From positions 62,001 through 126,000 of the forward strand of contig NMRA01000031.1 in NCBI GenBank assembly GCA_002633005.1: a stretch of DNA of 64,000 nt, read 5' to 3'. The stretch is from Phoronis australis (taxonomy: Eukaryota; Phoronida; Phoronidae). This document shows, one piece after another, positions 12,110-26,900 of this stretch (position 1 is the stretch's first letter; every line of letters begins with the position of its first letter). The notes beneath the pieces are model-generated. The model was not told where the DNA came from and made no database searches. It saw only the letters and a program-made list of their open reading frames with translations. Made by a program: the position numbers and the translations under genes.

Positions 12110-13050
12110 AAAAAAAACAACACAATTAATACATGGTTCAGTAAAACAATTTTCACTAAACATAAAAACTATCAATAATTATTGAAACCTGACTGACAGG
12201 AGTATACGCATACTTAAATTGAAAATTGACACACTTTTCTGCTGTTAAGAAAAAGCTCAATTCCATAATTCATACAAGAGAAGGGCAAAAGTAAAAAATG
12301 AGAAAGCAAGTACAAGTGATTATCAAATAAGTGTTCACTAGGAACGGCACATGCACATCTTGTTTTTATCTACATTCAAAACCAACCTTTCAATGTAATG
12401 TATACAATTGTGCGAGTCCATTACATCCAATAAAAATGCCCTTAACATTCCTTTAACTCCTACCCCTTGATTTTCGAGCACCCCGAGTGGTAACAGAGGT
12501 TTACCCTGAGGTGGAGATAATCTAAGTCACCATGGCAACGCTGCAACAACTGTGTAAATAACAGTTCAAGGTTATCGTCGGTGATGTAATGAATGTACAA
12601 AAAATTACTTTCCGGCCATCTGCCCTCCCCTAATGTGTACAAATGTGGCAATTACTAAATTACAAAAAAACAGCACCAACAAGTTGACATGTATACACAA
12701 GTTTGACACGTTGCTCTTCACTCCTAAAAGACCCTTTAAAATTCTTGAGGCAGAGAACAAAATACTATGTCAGATTAAAGAATTCAATTTTGCTGAAGTT
12801 CTGAACATAAATATACATTAATTTTAAAGAGTTTTACTTCTTGTGTAACAAAAAGTCAGTGCTAAATACATGAAGAAAAATACTGTTTGGGGTACGTTTT
12901 TGAAAAATACAACAATGTCCCTATCGATATAACATTAAAAAATCGTTGAATGTAATTGCCAAAATTGAAAAATTATTAAATTTACAGCAATTGTAAATTG
13001 CCAGCAATGCAAAATAAATATTTAAAAAATTCTTTAATAGCAGAAAATCT

Positions 13051-14936
13051 TTAGTACCGGATTTTCCTCTTAACATTGCTAGCTATACTAAAGTTCCCTT
13101 TTGCATATTGGACATGAACGTCTGAGATTTGGCTGTCAGTGGGAATATCAGTTTCAGGAGATCTATAAACCAAAACATCAGGACTGTCACCAGGAATGCT
13201 CGTACTGGGCGACACACGAATTCTGTTGAATAACGGAGATGTTTCACTTTCGTCCCGGTACCTTGACTTCTCCGATGACTTTCTATCTTTTTGACAGTTC
13301 GTATTGAGAGCAGATATATCAGCAACACGTCCATCCGTAGTCAGTTCTGAATCATCACGCTCATTTTGTGAGGTACCATGGTTATTTTTGTTATCAGCAT
13401 TGCTTGATAACAAGGTACACATGGCATCAACTTGTTGCAAGCATCTGACATCAGTGCTATCTTGTGTCGACACACACGCACTGGCGCCACCTAATAGAGA
13501 AAATTTACCATCTACACCATCTTGTGTCGATGCCCAACCCCCGACAGCATCTCCTGTACAAAGTCGATCGCTACCACCACCTTTAGGCGTACCGGAAAAC
13601 TCCTGTGAATGGATATGTTGTGAGCTTCCCCCACTGCTGACCACAACGACGTCAATTGTTTCGTCAGAATCCGGGCCACCCGGGTAATAATCTATAGTAG
13701 CATCACTGTCAGAGTCCTCATCTTGGGTCAAGTCAATGACTTCAGGCTTTTGGAGAAGATTCGTCTTAGAATGGTCTCCATCACTAGACTCCAGCAATGA
13801 CGCATGCTCTTTACTCACACAATGACTGGAACGCAGTTGAACACCGGGTGAGCCATGTGACGAAGCGATATCACGTTGCACGAAACCATTGAAACGAACG
13901 TCATAATCAACCTTGCTAATAGAGTGAGCGATATTAGCACTGATCCCAGTCCTTTGAAGTGAAACAACCTCACTGTTCACAAAACCAGAGTCTTCGTCAG
14001 GTTTCGTTTCCTTAGGTGGCTTCAAATTTGTAAAATCGTTAGTGGCTGGCTTTTCTGCATCTGGTACATTTTCACAAACAGATATCTCACTTTCTTCACA
14101 ACAGACCTTCCCAGTGCCAGAAGCACATTTGTTTGCAGAATTCATCTCCATTTCCACTCTGTCATCCTCGCTTCTTCCGTCCAACTCTTGACTGGACTCG
14201 AACAACAATGGCGTAACACCTCTCTGATGTCTACTGGTGCCACCCATCTCCCCGATTTCATTTTCAGTCAAACACCCTTGGGTTTCCTCATGTAACTGCC
14301 TACTGCTGATCGTCTCAGAATGACCCTCTTCAATTGAACTTTTGATGTCACCATCTTTTTCTAAACTACCTCCAATCATCTCCTCCCATTGGCTAAACTC
14401 TTCCATTTCCATTTCCTTGCTCTTCACTCTATTCAACTTCATAGTGGTCACGTAACCTTCTTCATTTCCATCAATAACTGTCCTACCATGGCCATCACTA
14501 TTGGCTTCAACCAAGATGTTGTCATCACCATCATCATCGTCATCACTCACGTAGGTCAAAAACAACGAGCCTTTCTCTGAGGACTGTGAGGTCATGCGCT
14601 TCACGTCACCATCCCCGGAGTCAGCCTGGTGAAGCATTGGGGTATCACACTTCGCAGCAGGCTGGTATCGCGGCTCCGATTCTTCGTCTGAGAATAAGTC
14701 CAGTTCACTGCCACTGTTTTCCCGTGAATCTGTTGAGTGGCGACTGTAGGAAGACAGCTGACTACCGTGAATGCTGTCAACGACAACATCACTGCAGTTG
14801 GAGTTTTGACTAAAGCGAATAAGGTCACTTTCGCTGCATAGCGATTCCTTTTTTACATGTGAAGATACCGGATGTGGTTTGCACCTCTTTGAAAGAGGTG
14901 AGTCAGATAGCATTAGGTCCTCCATACTGCTTCCGT
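13051..14936 (-). CDS. DCLRE1C: Artemis exon 10: long disordered C-terminal tail
   Basis: Acceptor TTTGTAG, stop TAA at 13053-13051. One uninterrupted exon of 627 residues, almost free of hydrophobic blocks and rich in Ser, Asp, Glu and Thr. [13 protein letters not shown] (from 790) is a textbook SUMO-interaction motif followed by acid; TIDVVVVSS (from 817) is a second hydrophobic stretch of that kind. There are more than a dozen SQ or TQ pairs. The vertebrate tail is likewise one large last exon. Confidence 0.88.
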
Positions 14937-17900
14937 CTACAAAGTAACAACAGACACGACTTAAACACTCATACACTCCCATCGCACAAAAGATGTACAA
15001 TTAACTAGACTCCTAAATGTGTAAAAGACTTCCCTCTGTTTTAGCCCCTTTAAATCATACATGCAAAAAACTACGTAATCAGAAAGGAACAAAAAACAGC
15101 GACTGCAAAGACGTAAATCGTATGATAATTAATAAAAATGGTAGTTAGCATCAATCGTTCAAAAACAAAGCTTTGATCATAAAAAAGTGAGCAAGACATG
15201 AGGGAAAGGTGTGAGGAATAACTGACAGCAGTGTCACATAATGAACAGTTCAAAAATGAAATTTCTTTCATGCATCACTTGCACAAAGCACGCAGCTTTG
15301 GTCGATAAAATAATCACTGGCTTTATGGAAATTATGCTCTGATGGAAATCAGTAGCAAAATAACAGTAAATCATATGAAAACCAGCCGAATATTTCGGAA
15401 AAGAAATTTTGAAAACTTTGCTCCTCATATGTGAGTCTGCATTTTCGCTGCCATCAATTCCTACATGAAACTTGACCCAGTGCATACAAGTTTTCTCAGC
15501 TGCAGCATAAACACAGCGAGAGTTAACTCTCGCTGTCTTTAGGCTTTAATGAGTGCTTAGCTATGAAATAGAAATGACAGTTGACTGGTTACCCTGATCA
15601 CATTCACGTCGACATGCCAGTTCCTAGAACACCTTGACTGAACTTTCTTTATCAGCAATGGAAAGATTAGGAGAAGAGCTTTCAGTATCAGCATGGCAAA
15701 GGAAGTGACTCATCGACAAGTGAGACTTGATTCAATGCAATAAATCGTAGAACAGAAAATTGGCTGTTGTCACCGTTTAAACATAAAAAGTTGCTAAATC
15801 AAAAGTACACAGTGCCGTAGACTCACTGTTTGGAGGTAGTGGAGAGATCTGTTTCCTCTTCCTCAGCTTACCAAGAGGTCGCACAGTTTGAGACAAACCC
15901 TGGCCGGCCGTAGTCGATATGTGCTTAAATAGGTCAAGTCTCTGCTGTACCTGTGAATGAAACTACACCTGTAGATACCAGTGACTATAAAAAGGTGACA
16001 ATACATGATAAATTCCAAAGTATAAACTCTTAGACGAATTATGCTTTCTAGACTACAAACTACATGTAACACACAAATATATTTTCTGTCATCAACAACC
16101 ATAACTTTATAGTCAAAATTAAAAAAAAATATTGCTAGCCGAAACCATTCCACAGAAATGACAACAACATTTGAAAAACAACGAGGTAGCGTTACATAAA
16201 TTCATTTTCTTCCAAGAAAAGCAAAATCACATGAGGGCTGTTCCAGTAAAATCTGTATGGGAGGGGGGAGGCACCTTTTTTTCGCACCCACCACCCATTT
16301 TTTTCATTTATTTTTTCAGCCTACCACCCGTAATTTTGAAATGCAACCACCCGTAATTTTTTTTTGTTCTTGTGGTCGACTGCACAGGCGCTTGAGTTTA
16401 TCCGTTCCTCCATCACCACTAACGTCATTCATTACTAAGAAAACATATGTTTCTTATATATGGTTATTAGCCATCGAAAAATTCAAGCACCTGTGGTTAA
16501 ATGGTGTTATGGGCATGCCGATGAGGAGATCGGAGGGAGTGAAAAAGTCGGAGCTTTTTGCAAGTTGCATTTTTGTTTCAGTTTTTGATTCTGTGCGGAT
16601 TGTTTATAAAATTTACTAAAATTACCCACCATCAAACATTTATGGCCCAATGAAACAACGACCTGTAAATTTTTATTTTTTTGAAGAACGACCACCAGCC
16701 ATTTTGAATTTAAATCAAACGCAACCACCCATAAATTTTTACTTCAGTTGCCTTCCCCCCCTCCCACACAGATTTTGATGGAACAGCCCTGAGTAAAAGG
16801 CGAGTGTTTTGTGAGTATGCTCGGGAGCTTAATTACTAGCCTGTACTAGCAAAATGGCGGCTGTTAAAGTGAGGTTGGAATGTTGAATTGTGGTATTGAA
16901 CATTTTTGCCATAAGTGCAAGCTAATGTGAAGTTCAAACAGGCCAACTGGGTTTAATAACTTAATAACATTTGAATGTAGGGACAGAACAGAATGTAGAT
17001 CCATGAGCTTATAGGTAGAAATAATTTATGCTATGGAAACATAGGTCACTTATGTGGAGAAAACTAGTCAAAACCATACAGTCAACTCTAGCCTTAATAG
17101 CACGCAAAGTACATGCAGCACAACCATGTTAGTGCCATTGGGGACAAGGTCGTGACCTCACCAAGAGAGGTCAGTACATCCATCAGGATTGCAGTGAGTA
17201 CAAGCGAGACCATATAAAAAGTCTACAAACTCAGGTTTATTATTTACCAAAACGGCCAAATCAGAAGAAAAAGAAAGCTGCAGCCACATGTTAAGTTGTC
17301 TACAAAATATCTGAAGTAAGGAATGGTTGTGTTTGCACGAGACATTCAGTCTGTTACTTTAACATCCCAACCAAGGGGAGAATGAACAGAAAAGTATAGT
17401 GACACAAAATAACAAAGAATACAAAATAACAGAGAATGCATCTTGCTCAACCAGGCGACCTGGAAATTTTTCCGTGATCGCCTATGTTGAGTTGGCATTA
17501 TGCTAAGCGACAAGCCATATACAGTATTGATTTTATTAGTTACAGTGAACTTTGACTACAAAAAAGTTATGCAAGCCCTAGGAAACTTTTTGTTAAGACC
17601 CTTGGCTGAGTGACTGTCGAAATTCAGAAACACAATCCATGCCGGTGGAAAATACACACCCAATCCATTTCGTATTCCATGGGCTTCACATTGGGGTAGA
17701 CGTTTTCCGGGTGAATGTAGCTGACAAACTCGCGCACTTCGGCATAGGATGAGTGGAATGAGCAGCAGACGCGATGGCGGCCATGTTTGACCACAACAAT
17801 GTTGTCGAAGCCATTCACACGCTGCGTGAACCACATGGTTGACAGGACCATGGTGAGAACAGCACCACCCTCAGTGTGTGGCTGGCACTGCCTATGACGA

Positions 17901-20900
17901 CGATTCCTACCTATCTGCAGACACGGCACTATATATTACTACAAAATCAACACAAGTGGAAACGTATTGTCAACACTTTAAAGCACAAAACACCAGTCAT
18001 GTTTGGTGTCAAATAACTTTATCTTTTTATTAATAAACAAATCCTTTATGCCATGAAAAATGACTGAACTGTCTTTTAACCATGAAAGGGCTAAATTCTG
18101 GGCTTAAAAGTATTAACATTAACTAACATAATACTAAGGGCTGAACTCAACACTTAGTCTACAGGATGAGACTTCATGACTGTATGCACTGAACACAACA
18201 TGGCTGCTTGATGGTTAGGGTTAGCTGGTTTCATACCATAAACCAGGTGGAGCTATTGCTTTATGATCTCAGGTGTTCCAAGTCTTAATAAAGTAGAAGG
18301 TCCTCAACAGAAACTAAAAAACCAATAACTCAACTGGTAGCTCCACGTAGTGCCCTGGCACAGAACCATCTTTCCTATTCCCAGACATTATTTAGTCTGG
18401 TACATAAGTAATGTTAGATAGAATGGCCACCCTGTCAAGTCAGCATGTCTTTAACAACAGATCTTCCCAATTCAATTTTTGTGTTGGTGTTCTCTTCAGG
18501 AAGCTTTGTCATGCCCTAATTAGACATAACAGAAAACTGAAGTTGAACCAAGCAATACTTAGTATTCTAAAACAAACTTTACTCACCAGTGAGAGACACG
18601 AGTGTATGCGAGTGATAGCCGTGTCAGTGGTGACGTGCTTGGTAATGCTGGGTATGCCAGAGTAGAGCTTCAGTTTATCCTCAGTAACGTGCACCTGTCA
18701 ATCATAATCCAGTCAGTAGAAAGTACAGGTGTCGACATGACAAACATCAGAGCATCACAAACATCACAATTCACCAAAGATGAATGATTAGCTTTTCTAC
18801 AGAATGACAACAAAACTATTAATAAACACCAAGGCCATAATTCCAAGACAACATGTGACAAACTAAGAGGTCCGGAAAATTGATATCCAGCTGTAAAACT
18901 ATGTGCACAACACACACTAGCAGGACACAATTGTTTCAGCTCCACATAATATTGGTGACCTGTGCTGTCAACTAAACGTCAACTGAAAATACGGTAGTCA
19001 CAAAGACTGTTACAGTATCAAATTAACTTTTGGGAGCGTGTAATCTTTACTGCATGAGTCACATGACACTCTGAGTCACTTACCTTCATGCCAAATGTTT
19101 CGTGTAGCTGAGCAAATAGAAACTCGTAGCCAATCCTGGCCTTGACATTTAGTACAACCATGTTGTCAGGATGGACACTCAGCCAATCAGCTGTCAGCTT
19201 GACGACAGCCTCTGACGTCTGCTCGCGTGACGGAATGAACATTGCTTCCGGAACACAGAACGTAGTGTCCACATAGGCACTCTGAATTTTCTTAACCTTC
19301 CTGTGGACAGAAAAACAGTCAATATTAATAATCAGTTTCATAATGACCTGATTCAATTTCTAATGACACAGTTACAGTGCTCGGACAATAACTGGGGGCA
19401 CTGCTGCAGTTACCATCAGGGGGCTCACCTATTCATGTATCCATGAGGCAATTAAACAAACCATTTCAGCCAGGACCATAAACCCTTCATTAAAGTGTGC
19501 TTAGTTGCAAAGTCCAGCTGGAACAGTTATATACAAAACCAGGGACCATAAAGAACTGCTTCCACTGACCTTGCATGTCAATTTCAAAAGGCCGAATGGG
19601 AGCTACACAAATGATTTAAAACCTTCCAAAATTCTAATCCATTATGCAGACTAGTTACCACCTTCAAGCCCACATAATGTTAATTAACAGTCAAATCCTC
19701 TTCATGTTAACCACTACAAAACAGCTCTATAATTCCCAAAAGTTCAATCAAGCAGCTCCACAGACAGGGATGGGGACAGAACAAAATTGAGAAACTGCCA
19801 CTTTGGTGTCCAGTTCCAGTACATTTAGCAAATGTCCTCCATGCAGACCATGTACATGCTGGATGGGGCTTTGCTCCGACAAAAAAAAGTGTTGGCCAGC
19901 AATTCCTAAGGTCGCGAGTTCAAATTTGCTTTGGGCTGATCTTCTCAAAAATCAATTTTACACCAACCGTATCACTTTAAAAGAGGTCTGGAACATGATA
20001 AACAGCAATATTGAAAGTGGCTCTCTGCTATTGAAACATAATTCAACCTGCTCATCAGGTATTTTTGGGTTTGTTCGTAAAGATTTTTAATTCCCGTTGA
20101 TATCAAAGCATTTTCCTTTAGTTTCAAATTTCAAAAAACACATCTGTCAACTGCTTGCCACTTTGCCGATTTTGTTCCCATAAGGCAAAGCACATCTCCT
20201 TATTTGGTATGGCAGACATAGACCTAGCGCATTTCCCTTACATGGAAAATGTGACCTGTGACCTCAAGCGACATCAAGCAACTGACTGTGAGCGGGTGTA
20301 TGCATTTATCATAAGTGGGAAGGAGATTAGAAACTATGAGGTAACCACAGAGTTTTTCTTTAGCACATATTTCTTTTGGAAATTTCCTCACAGTGGAAAG
20401 TGAATTGCACTGTACTAGACGTTGCGAGATGATACTTTCATCAGAAATTGTTTAAAAGATATTTTTGACGAGCTTTTGCGTTCCATGCCTCTTTAACTCG
20501 AGTCCATGGAAGGGAGTGAATGTAGTGTGAATGTATTGAGGGCCCTCATGAAAGCAGCACTTGGAACTTATTATGGTAAAAATTCTCCAATTTGGGATAA
20601 TATCTAGAATTTGGGATACGGAAACTGCCAGAAAAAAATTTTCTTCAGAGAGAAGGGCTATTTTCATGTTCACCATAGTTCTCAAATTTGGACGTCTTTT
20701 GAATCTATAGAGTGGGTAATTTTGTTGTCGTTCTAGTGATTCCTGAATTTGAGACGGCCAATATTGTATACTCATAGAATTTAGGACAAGCTCCGACCTT
20801 GAGCAAAATAATCAATATTTCTTGATGCTGTCCCAAATTGGAGAATATTGTAAGTTAGGTTCATGATTGTCATCAAAAAGACCAATGTTATTAACTGAGA

Positions 20901-23900
20901 TCGTGAACAGGCTAGTATGAGAAACAGGTCGAGCAGTAACCCTTGCATCACAGCTTACCCTGAGCTGGGATAGTGCAGGGGTCGTATGCTAGTAAGGTCG
21001 TGCCTGTCAAAGCGAAAGTCTCCTGTATACAGCACTGTGCCCTCACTTCCCTCGAACAGAAACCTGGAGAGAGGAAAAGGTAAAGCTGGATTACTGAGTC
21101 TAATCTGACCAAGAATTACATTTTGGGGCTGCCTTGAAAAGATGCAAGAATCTTGCGAAAACTTAACATTACGCACATATTCACAACATAGTACCATTCA
21201 TTTACAAGCAAAGCATATGTACAGCACACATCACGAATTTTTGGCCGACCGGTCGGAAATTGGTCGACGACCGGCCGTCGACCGGTCGGCAAATTAGCCG
21301 ACCGGTCGGCTAAAAATTAGCCGACCCCCAGCCGCCCGCAGTGCCGACTCATAAGGCGACCCCACAGCCGACCCNTCCTAGCCGACCGTTGTTGGTCGGC
21401 TGGTGGTCGGCTAGACGACCGGTCGACGGCCGGTCGTCGACCAATTTCCGACCGGTCGGCCAAAAATTCGTGATGTGTGCTGTACACACAAACCATATTA
21501 GCGAGTATCTTGCATCAGAACACTGCCTCAGTCTCTATTACAACAAAACAACAAAAGCTCTTCAACTAGTCCAAAATAAATTGCTCAGCTTCCAAGTCTT
21601 TTTTACTTATTTTACCGTGACTCTTTGAAGGCAGAGAGTAAAGAACAAACCACTTAATTGTAATGAAGTGAAAGTTGCATTTTCTTTTTTAAAATTTACA
21701 TACATAAGAATTCGACTAATTTTGCCACGTTGTACCCCAATTGGAAGAACTTACCATTCAATACTACAACAACACTTTAGTGAAAATGCTAACAACAGTG
21801 AACTTTTCGGTTGCAATGATTGCAAATTAAGAAATCGTCATTTAACAAAAACAAATTTCAAGCCACCAACATAATACAAATCAAAGCAGTGTCAAAACAA
21901 AACCTGATTTCAAATAAAAAGGCTAACTGTTAACGTTATGACAACTCACATTACAGAGCCAGGGCAGTGATTGGCCTCAATCAGAGTCACCGTAACAGTC
22001 TGACCCTGGTCACTGTCTAGATTCCTCACAAATATGTCTGTTGGCTCGTCACATGGCAGCTCCTTCTGCAAACATTGCAGGCAATGTTAGTGATGAAGAA
22101 ACTAGTACTGCAACATTTCACACTTTGACAAACATTTTGGGCAAAAGCATGCCATTTTCTACCCGATATGTAGTAAGTAAACATTAAAATCATATCAATT
22201 TCAGACAAGAATGACAACCAAAATTGACCTTTTTCATTTTCAGAAGCTTCTAACATTGCTGTGACTGCACAAGGTTTTTAAAAGCATTGTCTGTTAGTAG
22301 CAATGCTACAGAATTTGAAAATGACAATTTTTGGTTCAACTTAATTTTTTACAAGAAAAAATTTTCATTCTAATGTTGTGGTTTTCAAGCAAGTAAAGTT
22401 TGTCTAACTGATTGAGTGACATCCACGTGGAAAACTGTGCAGTTGGTTGATTGTGTGTACTTGTTGGTTGTGGCATACCTTCAGGATTTCTTGCTCGAAG
22501 GAATGATTCATTGGTACAGGTGTTTTACACCAGGATTATGCGTATAACTAAGTCTTAGTTTTCGAACAGAGATATGCAAAAGCCAAAATTCCCCAACGTT
22601 TTGTGAAAGAACTTCGAGAGAATTTAAAATATCCCAGAGTTTTGAACTAAAGCTGTTTTCGCAACATTCAACAATCAATTTAAAAAGAGGACCACGTTCT
22701 AGAAAAATCGGCACAACGGGGGAATACCTAAAGTTATTTGCTATATACTCACTATGTATGGCAGAATGTCATCATAACTACCGAAGTTACAAAGCAGTTG
22801 GTGTGTAATCGCTGAGCAGTAAAGGAAGGTGTCTGGTCTGCAACAAAAAAGCAGAAGTCACAACCTTTGCTCAACCAGACAAAGCAGACTTAAACACAGA
22901 CTCTTGCTCTTTATTCTTGGATGCCCACTCTCCAATAGCAGAACCTTGCAGTCATCTGTTAGTCTAAGGACCTGCCTATACCACTTGGATTTCATTTCGA
23001 AAACGTAACATTTTCTTTCCGTTTTGGTCTCATACTGTTTTATAGTCAAATGAGGGTAATTTCAGGGCATCAAAAACCTGACACTTTGTCATTGCTTGAA
23101 GCCAGGGTCTATAAGCTGAATTGCGTGTCATTTTATGGGACTAGCATGGTCTCAATGTGCATTGACGAAATGTGTTGTCGTTGAATAGATTTCTGATCCT
23201 GGATCTTTACACATCTGAGCCAAGTGCCCAGCAAATTGAAGGTCAAAACTGGAATCCGATGACATTTTCGGGTGGCACAGTTTTTTGCAGCAGAACTTCA
23301 CATCCTGTAGGCCTGGTTAAGTGTTCCCAAAGTTCTACTACTATTCTTGTTTAATTATATTTTTACAACTTGAAAAAGTATTATTATTTAATTATTAAAC
23401 AACAACTCTAAATTTGATATTTGTCAAAAGCGTACACAAACAGCAAGGATTTCCATACTCCCCCCCCCAAAACGTTCACAGTTTTCACACCAGTGAAAAC
23501 GATGATAATTGTGAACAGCCCATAATTAAACTTACTTGGTACAAAGAGAACGAGCGAACAAAATGGAGTCAAGACCTCTCATGTGATCTACAATGAAATA
23601 AGTAGAATTAATCTGCAATATTACTACTAAAAGGTTCAATTGCCTAATGTTAGTCTTCGGATGTTTTTGCACAGTCAGCAAGAAAATTAATATTAACTTT
23701 TACTAACAAGAGCAACAAAAAGCATAGTAGTACTGCAGTATGAACAGGAGTACTTAATAGTATTACAAAAATGGGCCCTAGTACATCAAGCTCACCTGAA
23801 AATGGAAAGGCGGTATCATTTCCCAGACAGAAAACTATACGGCAAAGATATCATCATTAATTGTAATGTTCATTACAATACACTTACCGAATTTTACACA

Positions 23901-26900
23901 AATCTAGCTAGCGTTGTGTAAAATGTCACTTGGGGGCACCAAAGGAGTCTGAACCATCCCAAAATCAATGTCAGTTTCTAATTACTTTACTTTTTTTAAC
24001 AAGAGCAACGCAGAACGTTGGAATGGTGAGCTTCCAGAGTACTATTTATTTCATAAAAATGGCCACCAGATGGTGCAAAAACGTCCAATCCATCTGAAAA
24101 CGGGAACATGCTATTCTTTCTTTAATAGAAAGTTATTTAATAAATTTCATAAAAATCTTCAGAGAAACAAAGGAAAACAGAAACATGAAATTGCCACTAA
24201 AGGGCACTGTCACGTTTTTCCCCGTGTGTGGGTGGGCGCAGGTTGTTACAGACCGGTGCTAATAGCTTTCGGTGCGAAGATTGACTGAAGACTGGTTCGA
24301 GTTAATCCTTTATTAATCCCGACCGTACGTTCACAAGCCTACTCAAACAAAATGTCCGATGTAATGTCTGTTTATGCTTCAGCCAGTGCTGCGAAGCCTT
24401 GACTTGTGTTGAACTTCTGAGATACTTCCAGCAACTGTTACACTCGTTGATTCAATAACCTGCTGTCTATAGCTGGTTCTCTATTGACTATCGCTGTAAC
24501 TGCTGATTCTCTTCACTGCAACTCAACTGTAGTTCTCCTGATTAAATTTCTTGAACTGGCTTGATCTCACTTGATCTCCCGACTTGATCTTCTTGGACTC
24601 AACTAACTTAATCTCACTGACTCAACTCACTCAATCTGACTAACACAAACCCGTGCTTGTGTATTTATAGCCTAGTGCATTGTTTTAGAACTTTTCATCA
24701 ATTCAAGCACATACCAGAACTTTCTGGAACCTACCCAATCATTCTACAGACATGTCCTAGTCTCTAGATTATTTCAGACTGCATTAATCACTGTCACGCT
24801 AGAGTATTCTAGAAAGTTCCATACTATACTGTAGTAAACAAATTACATCATCACTGTTCTGACCTCGGTCTTCTAGAAAGTTCCACACTATTTTGTAGTA
24901 AACAAATTACATCATCACTGCTGAACTCAGGGGTCATGCCAATCAAACTGAATAACAAAACAAACAATACAACTAATAATACTGTCAGACTATATTCTGA
25001 CAGGCATAGCGTTTGTTGGATCCGCATGAAAGATGCCGTCATCTGTTGTTAGCTGAATGTAAATACAATTACTAAATTTACATACTGAAAAGAAGACGAG
25101 TAATACCACGGAAAGTTAAATAGACAGAAACGCTATTCCCATAGTAAATTTGCTTTTGAAAGTATACAACTAAACCCCAAGACAACACCTGTTCGACAAA
25201 GGCCTGATACAGTTTAACTAAAACAATCTCAGTGTGTGTGTGCTGGCCCCATTATTGGAAAATTTCGTTAATTCCATTGAAGTTTGTAATTAGGTGATTA
25301 ATCACGTTAAAGTTTCCACAGTATGGCATTGAAAATGTGATAAAGCGAATAATCAGTATCTGTAGAAATGTGAAAGCCACCAACATGAAATACAGTAAAA
25401 TACAGGAGTTCGACACATAGCGGAAACGATCAAGGGACCTTCCACAAGTACCTCATTGTAATTTTTCAGGATATAGGCTTCAAGTAGGTTACGCTAGCCG
25501 TTCTTTCTGCGCTAGTTCATTGATCTATTATGACGGTATCTCAGATTACGAGAAGCGATGACAGAAGGAATTTTGCTGGAATAACGGCAGAATGACGGGT
25601 ATTTTTTTGGCACACATTTGCCGTCATGACAGCTAAGCGTCAGCTTGAGCGATAAGATATGATTTGCACTATGTCTTTTGCACACAGAAGGACGCCATAG
25701 GAGGCTGTCAATGTCTTTAATTCCTTCCAACTCAAATACTCCCATAACCAAACTTTTCTTCAAGCACTTACTTGACATGTTCAGTTGCCCAAATCGGCAA
25801 CTGGCCATTTTTATGCAGCGCGCTCCATTGTGCGCCTCCTAAAGTGCTAAAGGTATTTATAGCAAAGTTTGATATTTTAACCAGTATGAGGCATAATTCA
25901 TTGAAAAGCTTGCATCATATGAAGTGCCTATATAGGAGCATCACTACCTCTATTGGGGCCATTCGAGCCGGTAGGCTCACTGTCTACCTAGCACTAGCAA
26001 AAAGTAGGATGTGAAGTAGCAAGCCAGCTAGCTAGATGAAGCCTATCAACAAAATACAGCTAGGTACTACTACTGTGTATTGAGATCTGTTAGACCACGA
26101 AATTTCACACAGCCGGGGTAGTTCTGCTTGTCACCTTGTCGAGAAATTAATATCATCATGTAGAGCTAATGATCAAGCGACACTCACCTTGCTGTTGCAG
26201 CCGTTCAGTGAAAAACTTATTTAATAAACATCATTTTCGCGCATGATTCTCCGCACGGGTAAATCACAATCAAGGTCCATGTTCCAGAGTCAACTGTGTT
26301 ACGGGCTAAAATAAAACTTTTTGGACACTTACAAAGAAAAGTCTGTAGTCGTTTTGAAAATAGTACTCTAGTCACTCATGTATGCCCCCTTTCGTCTTTG
26401 CGACATCTCTTGGGAGATGATGGCAGCTTCGTAGCAGCAAAATTTGTTCTGAAATTTGGTTTGCTCCTTAAAAACTTGAAACGAAATAAGACCAGTTCCG
26501 ATAATTTGTTGACATGAACACAACCTTGTGGAAGACCAATTGATTGAAGGAATAGCAATAGCTAGGTGATGCAATATTTCATGAGGCCGAAAGCAGGCCT
26601 GCGTTCAGTAGACGCTAGGACCTACGCTAGCACCTAGCTAAGACCTAGTCAAAGTCACGTGTTCTCATTAAAAATACACGGCAGTATCTCACGTAATCTC
26701 ACGAAGTCTTGCTTTTTAGCGAGGTCCTAGCGTTACTGAACGGGAGGCTGGTGTGATTTCATGTAACTTCCTCGAGGGAAAATCGGGTGAACCTTGAGTT
26801 TTGACAGATTTTCATGGATATGTTCGAATCGCGTGTCCCAGCACTACCATTGAGTTTGAACAGAACCTCAGCCAGCCTCTCGTTCACTAACACTAGGACC

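Larger units (their letters stand above)
7781..13050. other. Convergent intergenic region between SUV39H and Artemis
   Basis: No coding sequence I can support. It should contain both 3' UTRs. First AATAAA after the SUV39H stop is at 9171-9176, then 9264-9269. Parts of two dispersed repeat families lie at 8480-8990 and 10775-11130 (family B) and near 11690-11860 (family A). The rest is AT-rich unique-looking sequence. Confidence 0.6.

Noticed and set aside
13304-13687. Plus-strand ORF of 127 codons
   Set aside because: Antisense to the Artemis last exon; low-complexity translation of the Ser/Asp-rich tail.
22484-22498. Possible 15-nt microexon of Artemis
   Set aside because: Exons 3 and 4 join in phase without it, and H115 falls exactly at the human number when it is left out.
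26190-26240. Donor-like CAAG|GTGAGT on the minus strand as an Artemis exon end
   Set aside because: The frame needed has a stop just upstream and exon 2 at 23587-23536 joins exon 1 directly.
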